Shown here piece after piece: positions 36,226 through 44,138 of a DNA stretch of 64,000 nucleotides. The DNA comes from Fodinibacter sp963833495 (GTDB taxonomy: Bacteria > Actinomycetota > Actinomycetes > Actinomycetales > Dermatophilaceae): contig CAWHYJ010000003.1 of the NCBI GenBank assembly GCA_963833495.1, forward strand, positions 62,001-126,000, in the 5' to 3' direction. The position numbers were made by a program, and so were the translations under genes. Each line of letters begins with the position of its first letter. Position 1 is the stretch's first letter. A model generated the notes under the pieces. The model saw only the letters and a list, made by a program, of their open reading frames with translations, was not told the origin of the DNA and made no database searches.

Positions 36226-36398
36226 ACGCCCCCTTCCCCGGAGGAGCATTCTACGGGCCGAAGCACAATCGTACAAGGGTTCGACACTCGCAATTGCCTT
36301 GCTGCACAGCGCGCCTCATGCTTCGCGCCGCCGCTTCGGTCGGCGACTCAAAAGCGTCGTCCGCCCGACGCCTTGCCATCGATCGACGTCCGTAGCGG

Positions 36399-37727
36399 TC
36401 AGGATTCGGCCCCCAGCAAGGCAGCCCGCTGGATCAGGTGTCGCTGCTCGGCCAGGTTGCTCGCCCGTCCCGCGGCTGCGAGGTAGTGCCGCCGCGCGGC
36501 CACCCGGTCGCCGGCGAGCTCGGCCACGTGTCCCCTCACCGCGTGCATCCGCTGGTGGTCTCCCAGCACCGGCTCGAGCGAATCGAGAACCGGCACAGCG
36601 GCATCCGGACCCTCGGCCTCCGCCAGGGCAACAGCCTTGGCGAGCGTGACGAACGGGCTGGGCGCCACGCTCTCCAGCAGTCCGTACAGCGCCAGCACCT
36701 GCGGCCAGTCGGTGTCGGCGGCCGTCGCCGCCCGGTCGTGCACCGCGGCGATCGCGGCCTGCAGCTGGTAGCCCCCGACCCTGCGGCCCCTCCCGATCGT
36801 CGAGTCGAGCAGCGCCGTGCCTTCAGCGACCAGAGCCTGGTCCCAGAGGCGCCGGTCCTGCTCGGCCAGAGTCACGAGGTCGCCGGATGCCGTCGCGCGC
36901 GCCGGCCGCCGAGCGTCCAGCAGGAGCATCAGCGCGAGCAGCGACGTCACCTCCGGGTCCGCGGGAAGCAGTCGATGCATCAGGCGGCCCAGCCGGATCG
37001 CCTCCGACGAGCGGTCGGTGCGGGTGAGCTCGCCACCTGTGCTCGCGGCATACCCCTCGTTGTAGAGGAGGTAGACCACCGCCAGCGCACGCTGCACTCG
37101 CCCACCCAGCGCGTCGTTCGCGGGCAGCTCGAACGTCGCCCCTGACTCACGAAGTGATCGCTTCGCGCGCGAGATCCGTTGCGCCATAGTCGATTCCGGC
37201 ACGAGGTAGGCAGTGGCGACCTCGGCGGTGGTCAGCCCGCTCACGGCTCGCAGGGTGAGCGCAACGGCTGAGGCGGGCGAGAGGGCCGGGTGGCAGCACA
37301 TGAGCAACACGGAGAGCGAGTCGTCGTGCTGCGGCACCTCAGTACTCTGGGGTCGCGTTGCCGCCCAGTCGCGTTCGCGTCGGCGGCGGGCTGCTGCGCT
37401 CCGTTGCTCGTCGACGAGCCGGCGGGTCGCAGTAGTCACCAGCCAGGCGCGCGGGTGGTCGGGGATGCCGTCGCGCGGCCAGGTCGTGTGCGCGGCGACG
37501 AGGGCCTCCTGGACGGCGTCCTCGGCCGCAGCGAAGTCGCCACACCGGCGGGTGAGGATGCCGACGACCTGCGGCGCCAGGTGGCGCAGCAGGTCGTCGG
37601 TGGTGCGGCCCGGGTCGCCATCGCGGCCGTCGTCGGGGAGGCCGCCTGGGGAGGCGGCACCGCGACCCGTGCCGCCGTGGGAGCTGTCGTCGGCGTTCAG
37701 CGCCGGCCCCCCGCGCCCTCCAGCCAC
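36399..37727 (-). CDS. ECF sigma factor, ECF42 (DGPF-linked) type with C-terminal helical domain
   Basis: A 442-residue sigma-70 family protein. A disordered N-terminus (~40 residues) leads to region 2 (LAPQVVGILTRRCGDFAAAEDAVQEALVAAHTTWP) and region 4 (ALTLRAVSGLTTAEVATAYLVPESTMAQRISRAKRSLR). A long TPR-like C-terminal domain (DUF6596: YLLYNEGYAASTGGELTRTD...) follows, typical of group ECF42. No anti-sigma gene is adjacent; in this group the C-terminal domain is thought to control activity. GTG at 37727 overlaps the end of the upstream DGPF gene by 31 bases. Confidence 0.9.
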   Translation of the reverse strand: MAGGRGGPALNADDSSHGGTGRGAASPGGLPDDGRDGDPGRTTDDLLRHLAPQVVGILTRRCGDFAAAEDAVQEALVAAHTTWPRDGIPDHPRAWLVTTATRRLVDEQRSAAARRRRERDWAATRPQSTEVPQHDDSLSVLLMCCHPALSPASAVALTLRAVSGLTTAEVATAYLVPESTMAQRISRAKRSLRESGATFELPANDALGGRVQRALAVVYLLYNEGYAASTGGELTRTDRSSEAIRLGRLMHRLLPADPEVTSLLALMLLLDARRPARATASGDLVTLAEQDRRLWDQALVAEGTALLDSTIGRGRRVGGYQLQAAIAAVHDRAATAADTDWPQVLALYGLLESVAPSPFVTLAKAVALAEAEGPDAAVPVLDSLEPVLGDHQRMHAVRGHVAELAGDRVAARRHYLAAAGRASNLAEQRHLIQRAALLGAES

Positions 37728-38140
37728 TCACCCATGGAGTCGACGTCGGACGGGCCGTCGTCCATGACCCGGCGCACGTGGATCGGCTGCTGCAGCGGCA
37801 CGCCCCCGGGCCCCGGCACGGCCGACACCAGCGCGGCGATCTCGAGGGCCCGCTCCTGCGTCTCCACGTCGATGACCTGGAACCCGGCGGCCCACTCCTT
37901 GAACTCCTGGAACGGCCCGTCGGTGACCACTCGCCCACCGGCGGCGTCGGCGCGGACGATGTGGGCGGCATCCGGCGGGGTGAGGATCGTGGCGCCGACC
38001 AGCTCGCCGCTCTCGAGCAGCTGGTCGTTCAGGGCGCGGTAGTAGTCGAGGTGGGCGGTGATCTCCTCCGGCTGCCACTCCTCCATGGGGGAGTCGACGA
38101 CGCCGGGCTCGAAGGTGACGATGAGCAGGTACCTGGCCAC
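37697..38140 (-). CDS. YCII/DGPF-domain protein, partner of the ECF42 sigma factor
   Basis: A 147-residue ferredoxin-like-fold protein: ARYLLIVTFEPG at the start, then DYYRALNDQLLESGELVGATILTPPD and the hallmark TDGPFQEFKEWAAGFQVIDV. DGPF proteins are the conserved genomic partners and likely targets of ECF42 sigma factors. GTG at 38140 gives the usual family N-terminus; GTG at 38191 would add 17 atypical residues. It overlaps the sigma gene, so the two are coupled. Confidence 0.88.
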   Translation of the reverse strand: MARYLLIVTFEPGVVDSPMEEWQPEEITAHLDYYRALNDQLLESGELVGATILTPPDAAHIVRADAAGGRVVTDGPFQEFKEWAAGFQVIDVETQERALEIAALVSAVPGPGGVPLQQPIHVRRVMDDGPSDVDSMGEWLEGAGGRR

Positions 38141-38241
38141 GGGTGGCCCCTTCCGGTCGACGGGCACGGAGCCCGATCTCGATGCTGACACCCTAGGGAC
38201 GGAGCCGTCCCCGTGGTCTCGACATCGACCGCCGGATCAGT

Positions 38242-38524
38242 TCAGCCGGATCGAGCGGCGTGGGCGCCGGCGGCGTCGGAGTCGCCCGTTGGCCCGCGAC
38301 GGAGCACGAGGAACACGCCGACCAGAGCCAGCAGGAAGGCGCCGTACTGGAGAACGACGAGGATGGTGAAGGGCGACTTGGCGTCGGCGGCGGCCTTGCT
38401 GAAGCCGAGGGTGGTGAAGTCGATCCAGGCGTGCAGCACCATGCAGACGACGACAGCCCAGGTGATGCCGACGATCGCCATGTAGACGACCGCGATGCCG
38501 AGGGTGATCAGCGCTGCACGGCCG
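38242..38524 (-). pseudogene. C-terminal fragment of a CPBP-type membrane protein
   Basis: ALITLGIAVVYMAIVGITWA, VVVCMVLHAWIDFTTLGFSK and a final helix (FTILVVLQYGAFLLALVGVFLVLRR) are the last membrane segments of a CPBP-family protein; HAWIDF is its conserved His motif. The N-terminal half, with the EExxR motif, is absent: upstream sequence belongs to the intact SDR gene ending at 38526. A truncated remnant of about 90 residues. Confidence 0.65.
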
Positions 38525-38525
38525 G

Positions 38526-39437
38526 CTACGGCGTGACGCTGACCCCGGTGAGCTCCTCGCTGCGCTCCCAGAGCAGGGCGGCCAGGGTCTCGTCCTGGGC
38601 CAGGGTGCTCAGCTTGGCCTCGCCGACCGGTCCGCGGGTCTCTCGGAAGCCGGTCGGGCCGGAGTACGAGCCGGGGGCCGCCTCCGTGGCGGCATAGAGA
38701 ATTGCCTCGGCACCCTGCTCGGGGCTCGGGAAGAACAGCCGCACGGTCCACTGGCCGATGGTGCCGATGACCGGGATCGCGCCCAGCCCGTCGGGGCTGG
38801 CGACCAGGTTCGTGGCCGAGACGCCGGGGTGCGCGGCCGTCGACACCAGCCGTGAGCCGGATGCCGTGGCGCGCCGCTGCAGCTCGAGCGCGAAGAGCAG
38901 GTTGGCGAGCTTCGAGCGGCCGTAGGTCGTGTTGGGGTTGTAGCCCTCCGCCGGGTTGCCCTCGAGCACCTTGCCGTCGCCGCTGTGGTGCGCGATCGAG
39001 GCCACGGTGGTGACTCGCGGCGCGGGGGCCTGGAGCAGGTGCGGCATCAGCAGGCCGGTCAGCGCGAAGTGGCCGAGGTGGTTGGTTCCGAACTGCAGCT
39101 CGAAGCCGTCGGTGGTCTCGCGTCGCCGGGGCGGAGCCATCACGCCGGCGTTGTTGACGAGCAGGTCGAGGGGCCCCTCGAAGCGCTCGGCCAGGGCGTG
39201 CACCGACTCCTGCGAGGCGAGGTCGAGACGCTCCACGCGCACAGCGCCCGGCACGCCGATGCCGCGGATTCGCGCGGCGGCGGCCTCACCGGCATCCGTG
39301 TTGCGCACTGCGAGAACCACATCGGCGCCGTGCCGAGCCAGCTCGCGCGCCTCGACGAGGCCGATGCCGGAGTTTGCGCCGGTGACCAGAGCCGTGGTTC
39401 CGGACAGGTCGCCGATCTGGTCGGGGGTCCAGCGCAT
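38526..39437 (-). CDS. Short-chain dehydrogenase, retinol-dehydrogenase-like
   Basis: A 303-residue SDR: TGANSGIG (residues ~20-27), LDLLVNNAGVM, the FGTNHLGHFALT segment, TTVASIAHH for the catalytic Ser, and TYGRSKLANLLFALEL for Tyr and Lys. The HPGVSATNL loop is typical of the retinol/protochlorophyllide-reductase-like subgroup. ATG at 39437 opens MRWTPDQIGDLSG, the usual start. NAD(P)-dependent oxidoreductase; substrate unknown. Confidence 0.9.
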   Translation of the reverse strand: MRWTPDQIGDLSGTTALVTGANSGIGLVEARELARHGADVVLAVRNTDAGEAAAARIRGIGVPGAVRVERLDLASQESVHALAERFEGPLDLLVNNAGVMAPPRRRETTDGFELQFGTNHLGHFALTGLLMPHLLQAPAPRVTTVASIAHHSGDGKVLEGNPAEGYNPNTTYGRSKLANLLFALELQRRATASGSRLVSTAAHPGVSATNLVASPDGLGAIPVIGTIGQWTVRLFFPSPEQGAEAILYAATEAAPGSYSGPTGFRETRGPVGEAKLSTLAQDETLAALLWERSEELTGVSVTP

Positions 39438-39549
39438 GGGGGTCTCCTCGGGTGGCACGGGTGTGGAGCCCCAGTATCCGTCGGCCGCGCGGGCCCGGAT
39501 GACGCGGGGTGGCTGGCCCGGGTGGCTGCACGCGCGGGTGGAGGTGGAC

Positions 39550-40434
39550 TCAGAACCCGGCGTACCGTGCGATGCGGGCGGCGAGGTCCGGGTCGGTGCG
39601 CAGCGCGCGGCCGTCGAGGGCGGTGACGAGCGCGGGTCCACGTCCGGACGAGACCAGCCACACGGCATCCGCCGTGAACAGGTGCTCGACGGGCACCAGC
39701 TCGTAGCGGGTCGCGTAGCCGTCGGCGCGGGCCGCCGTCATGACTGCTGCCACGGTGAGCGACTCCAGGATGCCGGTGCCGCCGGTGGGGGTGCTGAGCA
39801 GGGCGCCGTCGCGGGCGACGAGCAGCCCGGCTGTCGGGCCGTCGAGCGCGTAGCCGTCGGTCGAGGTGAAGACGACGTCGTCGGCCCCGCGCCGCCTGGC
39901 CTCGCGGGTCGCGGCGGCGTGCACGACGTAGGACAGCGTCTTGACGCCGCCGAGCAGCCACGGCGCGTCGGTGAAGGCGTCGCTCGGGTGGCCCCTGCTC
40001 AGGGTGACCGCGGTGATGGTGCGGGGCGGTGCTCCGTCGCCGCTGGGGGTCGCGGGAGCTCGGCCCCGGTGGGTGATGGTGACGAGCGCTGTCGGCCCGG
40101 CATCCACCCGCCACTCGCGGCCGCGGGTGAGCAGCAGCTTGAGCACCGCCTCTCCGGGGGTCGACCACGCGCTCACGGCCTGCGCGACCAGGCCGCGCCA
40201 CTGCTCGCGCGAAGGGTTGGCGAGGTCCAACGTGCGCGCGGAGGCGGCGAGGCGGTCGAGGTGCTTGTCGAGGTCGACCACCCTGGCGTGGCCGGTGGGG
40301 TCGGTCATGACCCGGGCGGAGTCGAAGCAGCCGTCGCCGCGGGTGAGGCCGAGGTCGTCAGCGGTGACCACCGGCTCGTCCGGGTCGACGACACCGCGTC
40401 CCAGTACCGCGACCAGCTGCACCACTTCGCTCAT
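39550..40434 (-). CDS. pabC: Class IV PLP enzyme, aminodeoxychorismate lyase-like
   Basis: A 294-residue class IV aminotransferase fold. GDGCFDSARV is the family N-terminal motif, the PLP lysine is in GGVKTLSYVVHAAATREA, and the phosphate-binding area is LLSTPTGGTGILESLT...TADAVWLVSSGRG. It probably splits aminodeoxychorismate to p-aminobenzoate for folate; branched-chain or D-amino-acid aminotransferase activity cannot be excluded. It diverges from lutA across 78 bases. Confidence 0.75.
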   Translation of the reverse strand: MSEVVQLVAVLGRGVVDPDEPVVTADDLGLTRGDGCFDSARVMTDPTGHARVVDLDKHLDRLAASARTLDLANPSREQWRGLVAQAVSAWSTPGEAVLKLLLTRGREWRVDAGPTALVTITHRGRAPATPSGDGAPPRTITAVTLSRGHPSDAFTDAPWLLGGVKTLSYVVHAAATREARRRGADDVVFTSTDGYALDGPTAGLLVARDGALLSTPTGGTGILESLTVAAVMTAARADGYATRYELVPVEHLFTADAVWLVSSGRGPALVTALDGRALRTDPDLAARIARYAGF

Positions 40435-40512
40435 GCCCTCAGGCTTCCACCTCCCGGTGGGGGCCGTTGGGGGCTACGGTGCGGTAACAGGCTCCGGCCG
40501 GCCGAGAGGGGT

Positions 40513-41277
40513 GTGAGCGACGTGCGGGTGGCGGTGATGTCGACCTGTATCGGTGACGCGATGTTCCCGGATGCCGTGCGCGCGACGGTGCGGCTGTTGC
40601 GCCGGTTGGGCGTGGAGGTGGAGGTGCCGGAGGCTCAGACGTGCTGTGGGCAGCCGATGGTGAACACCGGCTACCTCGACGAGGCGGTGCCGTTGGTGCG
40701 CAACTTCGTGTCGGCGTTCGAGGGGTTCGAGCACGTGGTGGTGCCGTCGGGGTCGTGCGCGGGCTCGGTGCGTCACCAGCACTCGTTGGTCGCCGCCCGG
40801 TCGGGCGATGCCGGGTTGGCGGATGCCGTGGCGCGCACCGCGCCACGGACGCTGGAGCTGAGCGAGTTCCTCGTGGACGTGCTGGGGGTGGTCGACGTGG
40901 GGGCGTCGTTCCCGCACCGGGTGACGTACCACCCGACGTGCCACTCGCTGCGGATGCTGCGAGTGGGGGACCGGCCGGAGCGCTTGCTGGCGGCGGTGGC
41001 GGGGATCGACGTCGTGTCGTTGCCGCGAGCGGAGGAGTGCTGCGGTTTCGGGGGGACGTTCGCGGTGAAGAACTCGGAGACGTCGGTGGCGATGGGGTCG
41101 GACAAGGCCGCGCACGTGCGCTCGACGGGGGCGGAGGTGCTGGTGGCGAGCGACTCCTCGTGCCTGATGCACGTGGGGGGGCTGCTCTCGCGGCAGCGGG
41201 CCGGCATCCGCACGATGCACCTGGCCGAGGTGCTGGCGTCGACGGCCGACGACCCGGCGGAGGTGAGCCGGTCATGA
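40513..41277 (+). CDS. lutA: L-lactate oxidation iron-sulfur subunit LutA
   Basis: A 254-residue protein with two cysteine-rich CCG domains: TCCGQPMVNTGYLDEA (residues ~43-58) and EECCGFGGTFAVKNSE (~176-191), with CHSLRML between. It is the first subunit of the LutABC complex that oxidises L-lactate to pyruvate using Fe-S clusters instead of flavin. GTG at 40513 follows GAGAGGGG. The stop overlaps lutB by four bases (ATGA). Confidence 0.93.
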   Translation: MSDVRVAVMSTCIGDAMFPDAVRATVRLLRRLGVEVEVPEAQTCCGQPMVNTGYLDEAVPLVRNFVSAFEGFEHVVVPSGSCAGSVRHQHSLVAARSGDAGLADAVARTAPRTLELSEFLVDVLGVVDVGASFPHRVTYHPTCHSLRMLRVGDRPERLLAAVAGIDVVSLPRAEECCGFGGTFAVKNSETSVAMGSDKAAHVRSTGAEVLVASDSSCLMHVGGLLSRQRAGIRTMHLAEVLASTADDPAEVSRS

Positions 41278-42767
41278 GCGCGGCGCCGGAGCACGCCACG
41301 TTCCTGGGGATGCCGCCGTTCCCGGTGGCGGCCCGGGCGGCGCTGGCCGACACCCAGCTGCGTCGCAACCTGGCCCATGCCACTGGCACGATCCGGGCGA
41401 AGCGGGCCGGGGTGGTCGCCGAGGTCGACGACTGGGAGTCGTTGCGGCAGCGGGCGGCTGGGATCAAGGACGCCACCCTGGCGAATCTCGACGAGCACCT
41501 GCTCACCCTCGAGGCCACACTGACCGCGGCCGGGGCGACGGTGCACTGGGCACGCGATGCGGCCGACGCCTGTGCGGTGGTCGCCGACGTGGCGAAGGGG
41601 CACGGCATCCGTGAGGTCGTGAAGGTCAAGTCGATGGCGACCCAGGAGATCGAGCTCAACGAAGCGCTTGCCGCGCAAGGGATCTCGGCGTGGGAGACCG
41701 ACCTGGCCGAGCTCATCGTGCAGCTCGGCGATGACCTGCCCAGCCACATCCTGGTGCCGGCGATCCACCGCAACCGCTCCGAGATCCGCGACATCTTCAA
41801 CCACAAGATGGCGGCTGCCGGGCGGCCGGCTCCTGAGGGGCTGACGAACGAGCCGGCGGAGCTTGCCGGCGCGGCACGGCTGCACCTGCGTGAGAAGTTC
41901 CTCGCCACGAAGATGGCGGTCTCGGGCGCGAACTTCGCTGTGGCGGAATCCGGCACGCTGGTGGTGGTGGAGTCCGAAGGCAACGGGCGGATGTGCCTGA
42001 CCCTGCCCGAGGTGCTGGTGACGGTGGTGGGCATCGAGAAGCTGGTGCCCACCTGGTCCGAGCTCGACGTGTTCCTGCAGCTGCTGCCGCGGTCATCGAC
42101 GGGGGAGCGGATGAACCCCTACACCTCCACCTGGTCGGGGGTCACACCCGGCGACGGTCCGCAGGAGGTGCACGTCGTGCTGCTCGACAACGGCCGCACC
42201 CGGGCGCTGGCCGACGAGGTGGGGCGGCAGGCGCTGCGCTGCATCCGCTGCTCAGCGTGCCTCAACTCGTGCCCGGTCTACGAGCGGGTCGGCGGGCACG
42301 CCTACGGCTCGGTCTACCCGGGCCCGATCGGCGCCATCCTCAACCCGCTCCTCAAGGGGGTGGGCACCGATGCGCAGGTCGACTCGCTGCCCTACGCGTC
42401 CACGCTGTGCGGGGCCTGCGCCGACGTGTGCCCCGTCGCGATCGACATCCCCGGCATCCTGGTGCACCTGCGCACCAAAGTCGTCGACTCGCACCGGGGC
42501 GACACCGTCCCCAAGGCCGAAGCCGTGGCCATGCGCGCGGCGTCGTGGGGGATGGGAGATGCCGCCCGGATGCGGCTCGGTGAGCGCGCCACCGGGCTCG
42601 TGGGGCGGTTCGGTCGCGGCCGGGGGATGCCGGGTGGTCGCCGCGCGCTGACCTGGTTGCCGTGGCCCGGGTCGCGCTGGACCCAGGCCCGCGACCTGCC
42701 CTTGCCGCCGGCCGAGTCGTTCCGCGCCTGGTGGAGACGCGTCGGCCGCGACGAGGGGCAGCGATGA
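41274..42767 (+). CDS. lutB: L-lactate oxidation iron-sulfur subunit LutB
   Basis: A 497-residue protein. The N-terminal LUD domain includes ATGTIRAKRAGVVAEVDDW and VKVKSMATQEIELNEAL. A ferredoxin-like pair of 4Fe-4S motifs follows, CIRCSACLNSCPVYERVGGH (~residues 323-342) and CGACADVCPVAIDIP (~379-393). The C-terminus (WGMGDAARMRLGERATGL...W) matches the family. Coupled at both ends by ATGA overlaps, so lutA, lutB and lutC should be made in equal amounts. Confidence 0.93.
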   Translation: MSAAPEHATFLGMPPFPVAARAALADTQLRRNLAHATGTIRAKRAGVVAEVDDWESLRQRAAGIKDATLANLDEHLLTLEATLTAAGATVHWARDAADACAVVADVAKGHGIREVVKVKSMATQEIELNEALAAQGISAWETDLAELIVQLGDDLPSHILVPAIHRNRSEIRDIFNHKMAAAGRPAPEGLTNEPAELAGAARLHLREKFLATKMAVSGANFAVAESGTLVVVESEGNGRMCLTLPEVLVTVVGIEKLVPTWSELDVFLQLLPRSSTGERMNPYTSTWSGVTPGDGPQEVHVVLLDNGRTRALADEVGRQALRCIRCSACLNSCPVYERVGGHAYGSVYPGPIGAILNPLLKGVGTDAQVDSLPYASTLCGACADVCPVAIDIPGILVHLRTKVVDSHRGDTVPKAEAVAMRAASWGMGDAARMRLGERATGLVGRFGRGRGMPGGRRALTWLPWPGSRWTQARDLPLPPAESFRAWWRRVGRDEGQR

Positions 42768-43456
42768 GCGCCCGCGACGACGTCCTCGCCGCCGTCCGCA
42801 CCGCCCTGGTCGCGGGCCGACCGTCGGAGCCCGACCCCCCCTACGCCCGCGGCGGTGACGCCGGCACGGAATCCGAAAGGTCCCCGGCCCCCGGCGCAGC
42901 TGGTGACGCCCGCACGGCATCCGAAACCCCGCCGACCCCGGACGCTGCGCCGGCCATCGACCGGGAGGCGATGCTCGACCTGTTCGCCGAGCGGGTCGCC
43001 GACTACCGCGCCACCGTGACCCGCTGCGCGGCAGCCGATCTCGAGACGACCATCATCCAAGCCCTCGACGGGTCGGAGTCGGTCGTGGTGCCCGACGGGC
43101 TCGGCCTGGACCTGGCAGGAGCCGTCGTCGACGACGCCCTGACCCACGCCGAGCTCGACGCCATCGACGCCGTGGTCACCAGCGCCGCCGTCGGCATCGC
43201 CGAGACGGGCACCGTCATCCTCGACCACGGCCCCGGGCAGGGCCGCCGCGCCATCACCCTGCTGCCCGACCTGCACGTCTGCATCGTGCGCGAACACCAG
43301 GTCGTCCCCGACGTCCCCGACGCCTTCCCCCGCCTGGATCCCCACCGCCCCCAGACCTGGATCAGCGGGCCTTCCGCCACTAGCGACATCGAGCTCAGCC
43401 GCGTCGAGGGAGTGCACGGTCCCCGCCACCTCCACGTCATCCTCGTCACCGACTGA
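42764..43456 (+). CDS. lutC: L-lactate oxidation subunit LutC
   Basis: A 230-residue LUD-domain protein. DDVLAAVRTALVAG at the N-terminus is followed by a Pro/Gly/Glu-rich insert (residues ~20-60) longer than usual, then FAERVADYRATVTRC, AVVTSAAVGIAETGTVILDHG and PHRPQTWISGPSATSDIELSRVEGVHGPRHLHVIL, the conserved C-terminal block. It ends the operon; three 34-bp palindromic elements follow within 200 bases. Confidence 0.92.
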   Translation: MSARDDVLAAVRTALVAGRPSEPDPPYARGGDAGTESERSPAPGAAGDARTASETPPTPDAAPAIDREAMLDLFAERVADYRATVTRCAAADLETTIIQALDGSESVVVPDGLGLDLAGAVVDDALTHAELDAIDAVVTSAAVGIAETGTVILDHGPGQGRRAITLLPDLHVCIVREHQVVPDVPDAFPRLDPHRPQTWISGPSATSDIELSRVEGVHGPRHLHVILVTD

Positions 43457-43473
43457 CGACTTGTGTGCCGAGG

Positions 43474-43507
43474 GTCCCCAGAGTGACCTATTGGTCGATC
43501 TGGGGAC
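43474..43507. repeat. 34-bp palindromic element, copy 1
   Basis: Outer arms GTCCCCAGA and TCTGGGGAC (perfect, 9 bp) enclose the core AGTGACCTATTGGTCGAT, which has its own GACC/GGTC inner pairing. It starts 17 bases after the lutC stop and could fold as a hairpin on either strand. Confidence 0.85.
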
Positions 43508-43564
43508 GCCCGGACACGGCATCCCACCGCGCAGCGGTCTGGGGAGAGCGCAACCCAGCCGAGC

Positions 43565-43598
43565 GTCCCCAGAGTGACCTATTGGTCGATCTGGGGAC
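43565..43598. repeat. 34-bp palindromic element, copy 2
   Basis: Identical to copy 1 over all 34 bases, 57 bases further on. The intervening sequence contains a partial GGTCTGGGGA but no second full copy. Confidence 0.85.
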
Positions 43599-43617
43599 AC
43601 CTAGCCAACCGAATGTT

Positions 43618-43651
43618 GTCCCTGAAGTGACCTATTGGTCGATGTGGGCAC
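43618..43651. repeat. 34-bp palindromic element, copy 3 (diverged arms)
   Basis: The 18-base core AGTGACCTATTGGTCGAT is identical apart from flanks, while the outer arms have drifted so the long stem no longer pairs well. It ends nine bases before the stop of the convergent VOC gene. Core conservation with arm drift suggests the core is the functional part. Confidence 0.8.
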
Positions 43652-43659
43652 AGAGTCAG

Positions 43660-44085
43660 TCAGGAGCCGGGGGTCAGCGTCTCGGACCCGGGGGCGGCCT
43701 CACGCTCGGCGAGGCTGCGCAGGATGCAGAACTCGTTGCCCTCCGGGTCGGCCAGGATCACCCAGCCGGTGCCGGGGCCGTACTGACCGCGGTGGTCGGC
43801 CACCTCGACGGCGCCGTGCTCCAGCAGCCGGGCGAGCTCGTCGTCGCGGCTGCCCTCGACCGGCTCGAGGTCGAGGTGGATGCGGTTCTTGCCCGACTTG
43901 CCCTCCGGCACCTCGATGAAGAGCAGCTTGTGGCCGCCGTCGCGGCTGAGGATCATGCACTCCTCGTGGCCTGGCAGGTTGGGGTCGCCCTCGACGTCGA
44001 CGTAGTCGAGCACCCCCTTCCACCACTCGGAGAGCGTGTACGCGTCGCGGCAGTCGATGGTCGTGTGGGACACCCGTGCGGTCAT
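43660..44085 (-). CDS. VOC-family protein, 141 aa
   Basis: TARVSHTTIDCRDAYTLSEWWKGVLDYVDV forms the first module and RIHLDLEPVEGSRDDELARLLEHGAVEVADHRG...WVILADPEGNEFCILRSL the second; the ADPEGNEFCIL ending is the commonest signature of small glyoxalase-like proteins in actinobacteria. ATG at 44085 opens the domain. Ligand unknown. Its stop lies beside the third palindromic element, so the repeat cluster sits between two converging transcripts. Confidence 0.88.
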   Translation of the reverse strand: MTARVSHTTIDCRDAYTLSEWWKGVLDYVDVEGDPNLPGHEECMILSRDGGHKLLFIEVPEGKSGKNRIHLDLEPVEGSRDDELARLLEHGAVEVADHRGQYGPGTGWVILADPEGNEFCILRSLAEREAAPGSETLTPGS

Positions 44086-44138
44086 CCTGCAACCCTGCCA
44101 GCCGTGCAGGCACTCCACCACCTCCGCGACGGACCCGT

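Noticed and set aside
43474..43651. Repeats as a CRISPR array
   Set aside because: Only three copies, unequal gaps (57 and 19 bases), internal palindromes, and no cas genes nearby.
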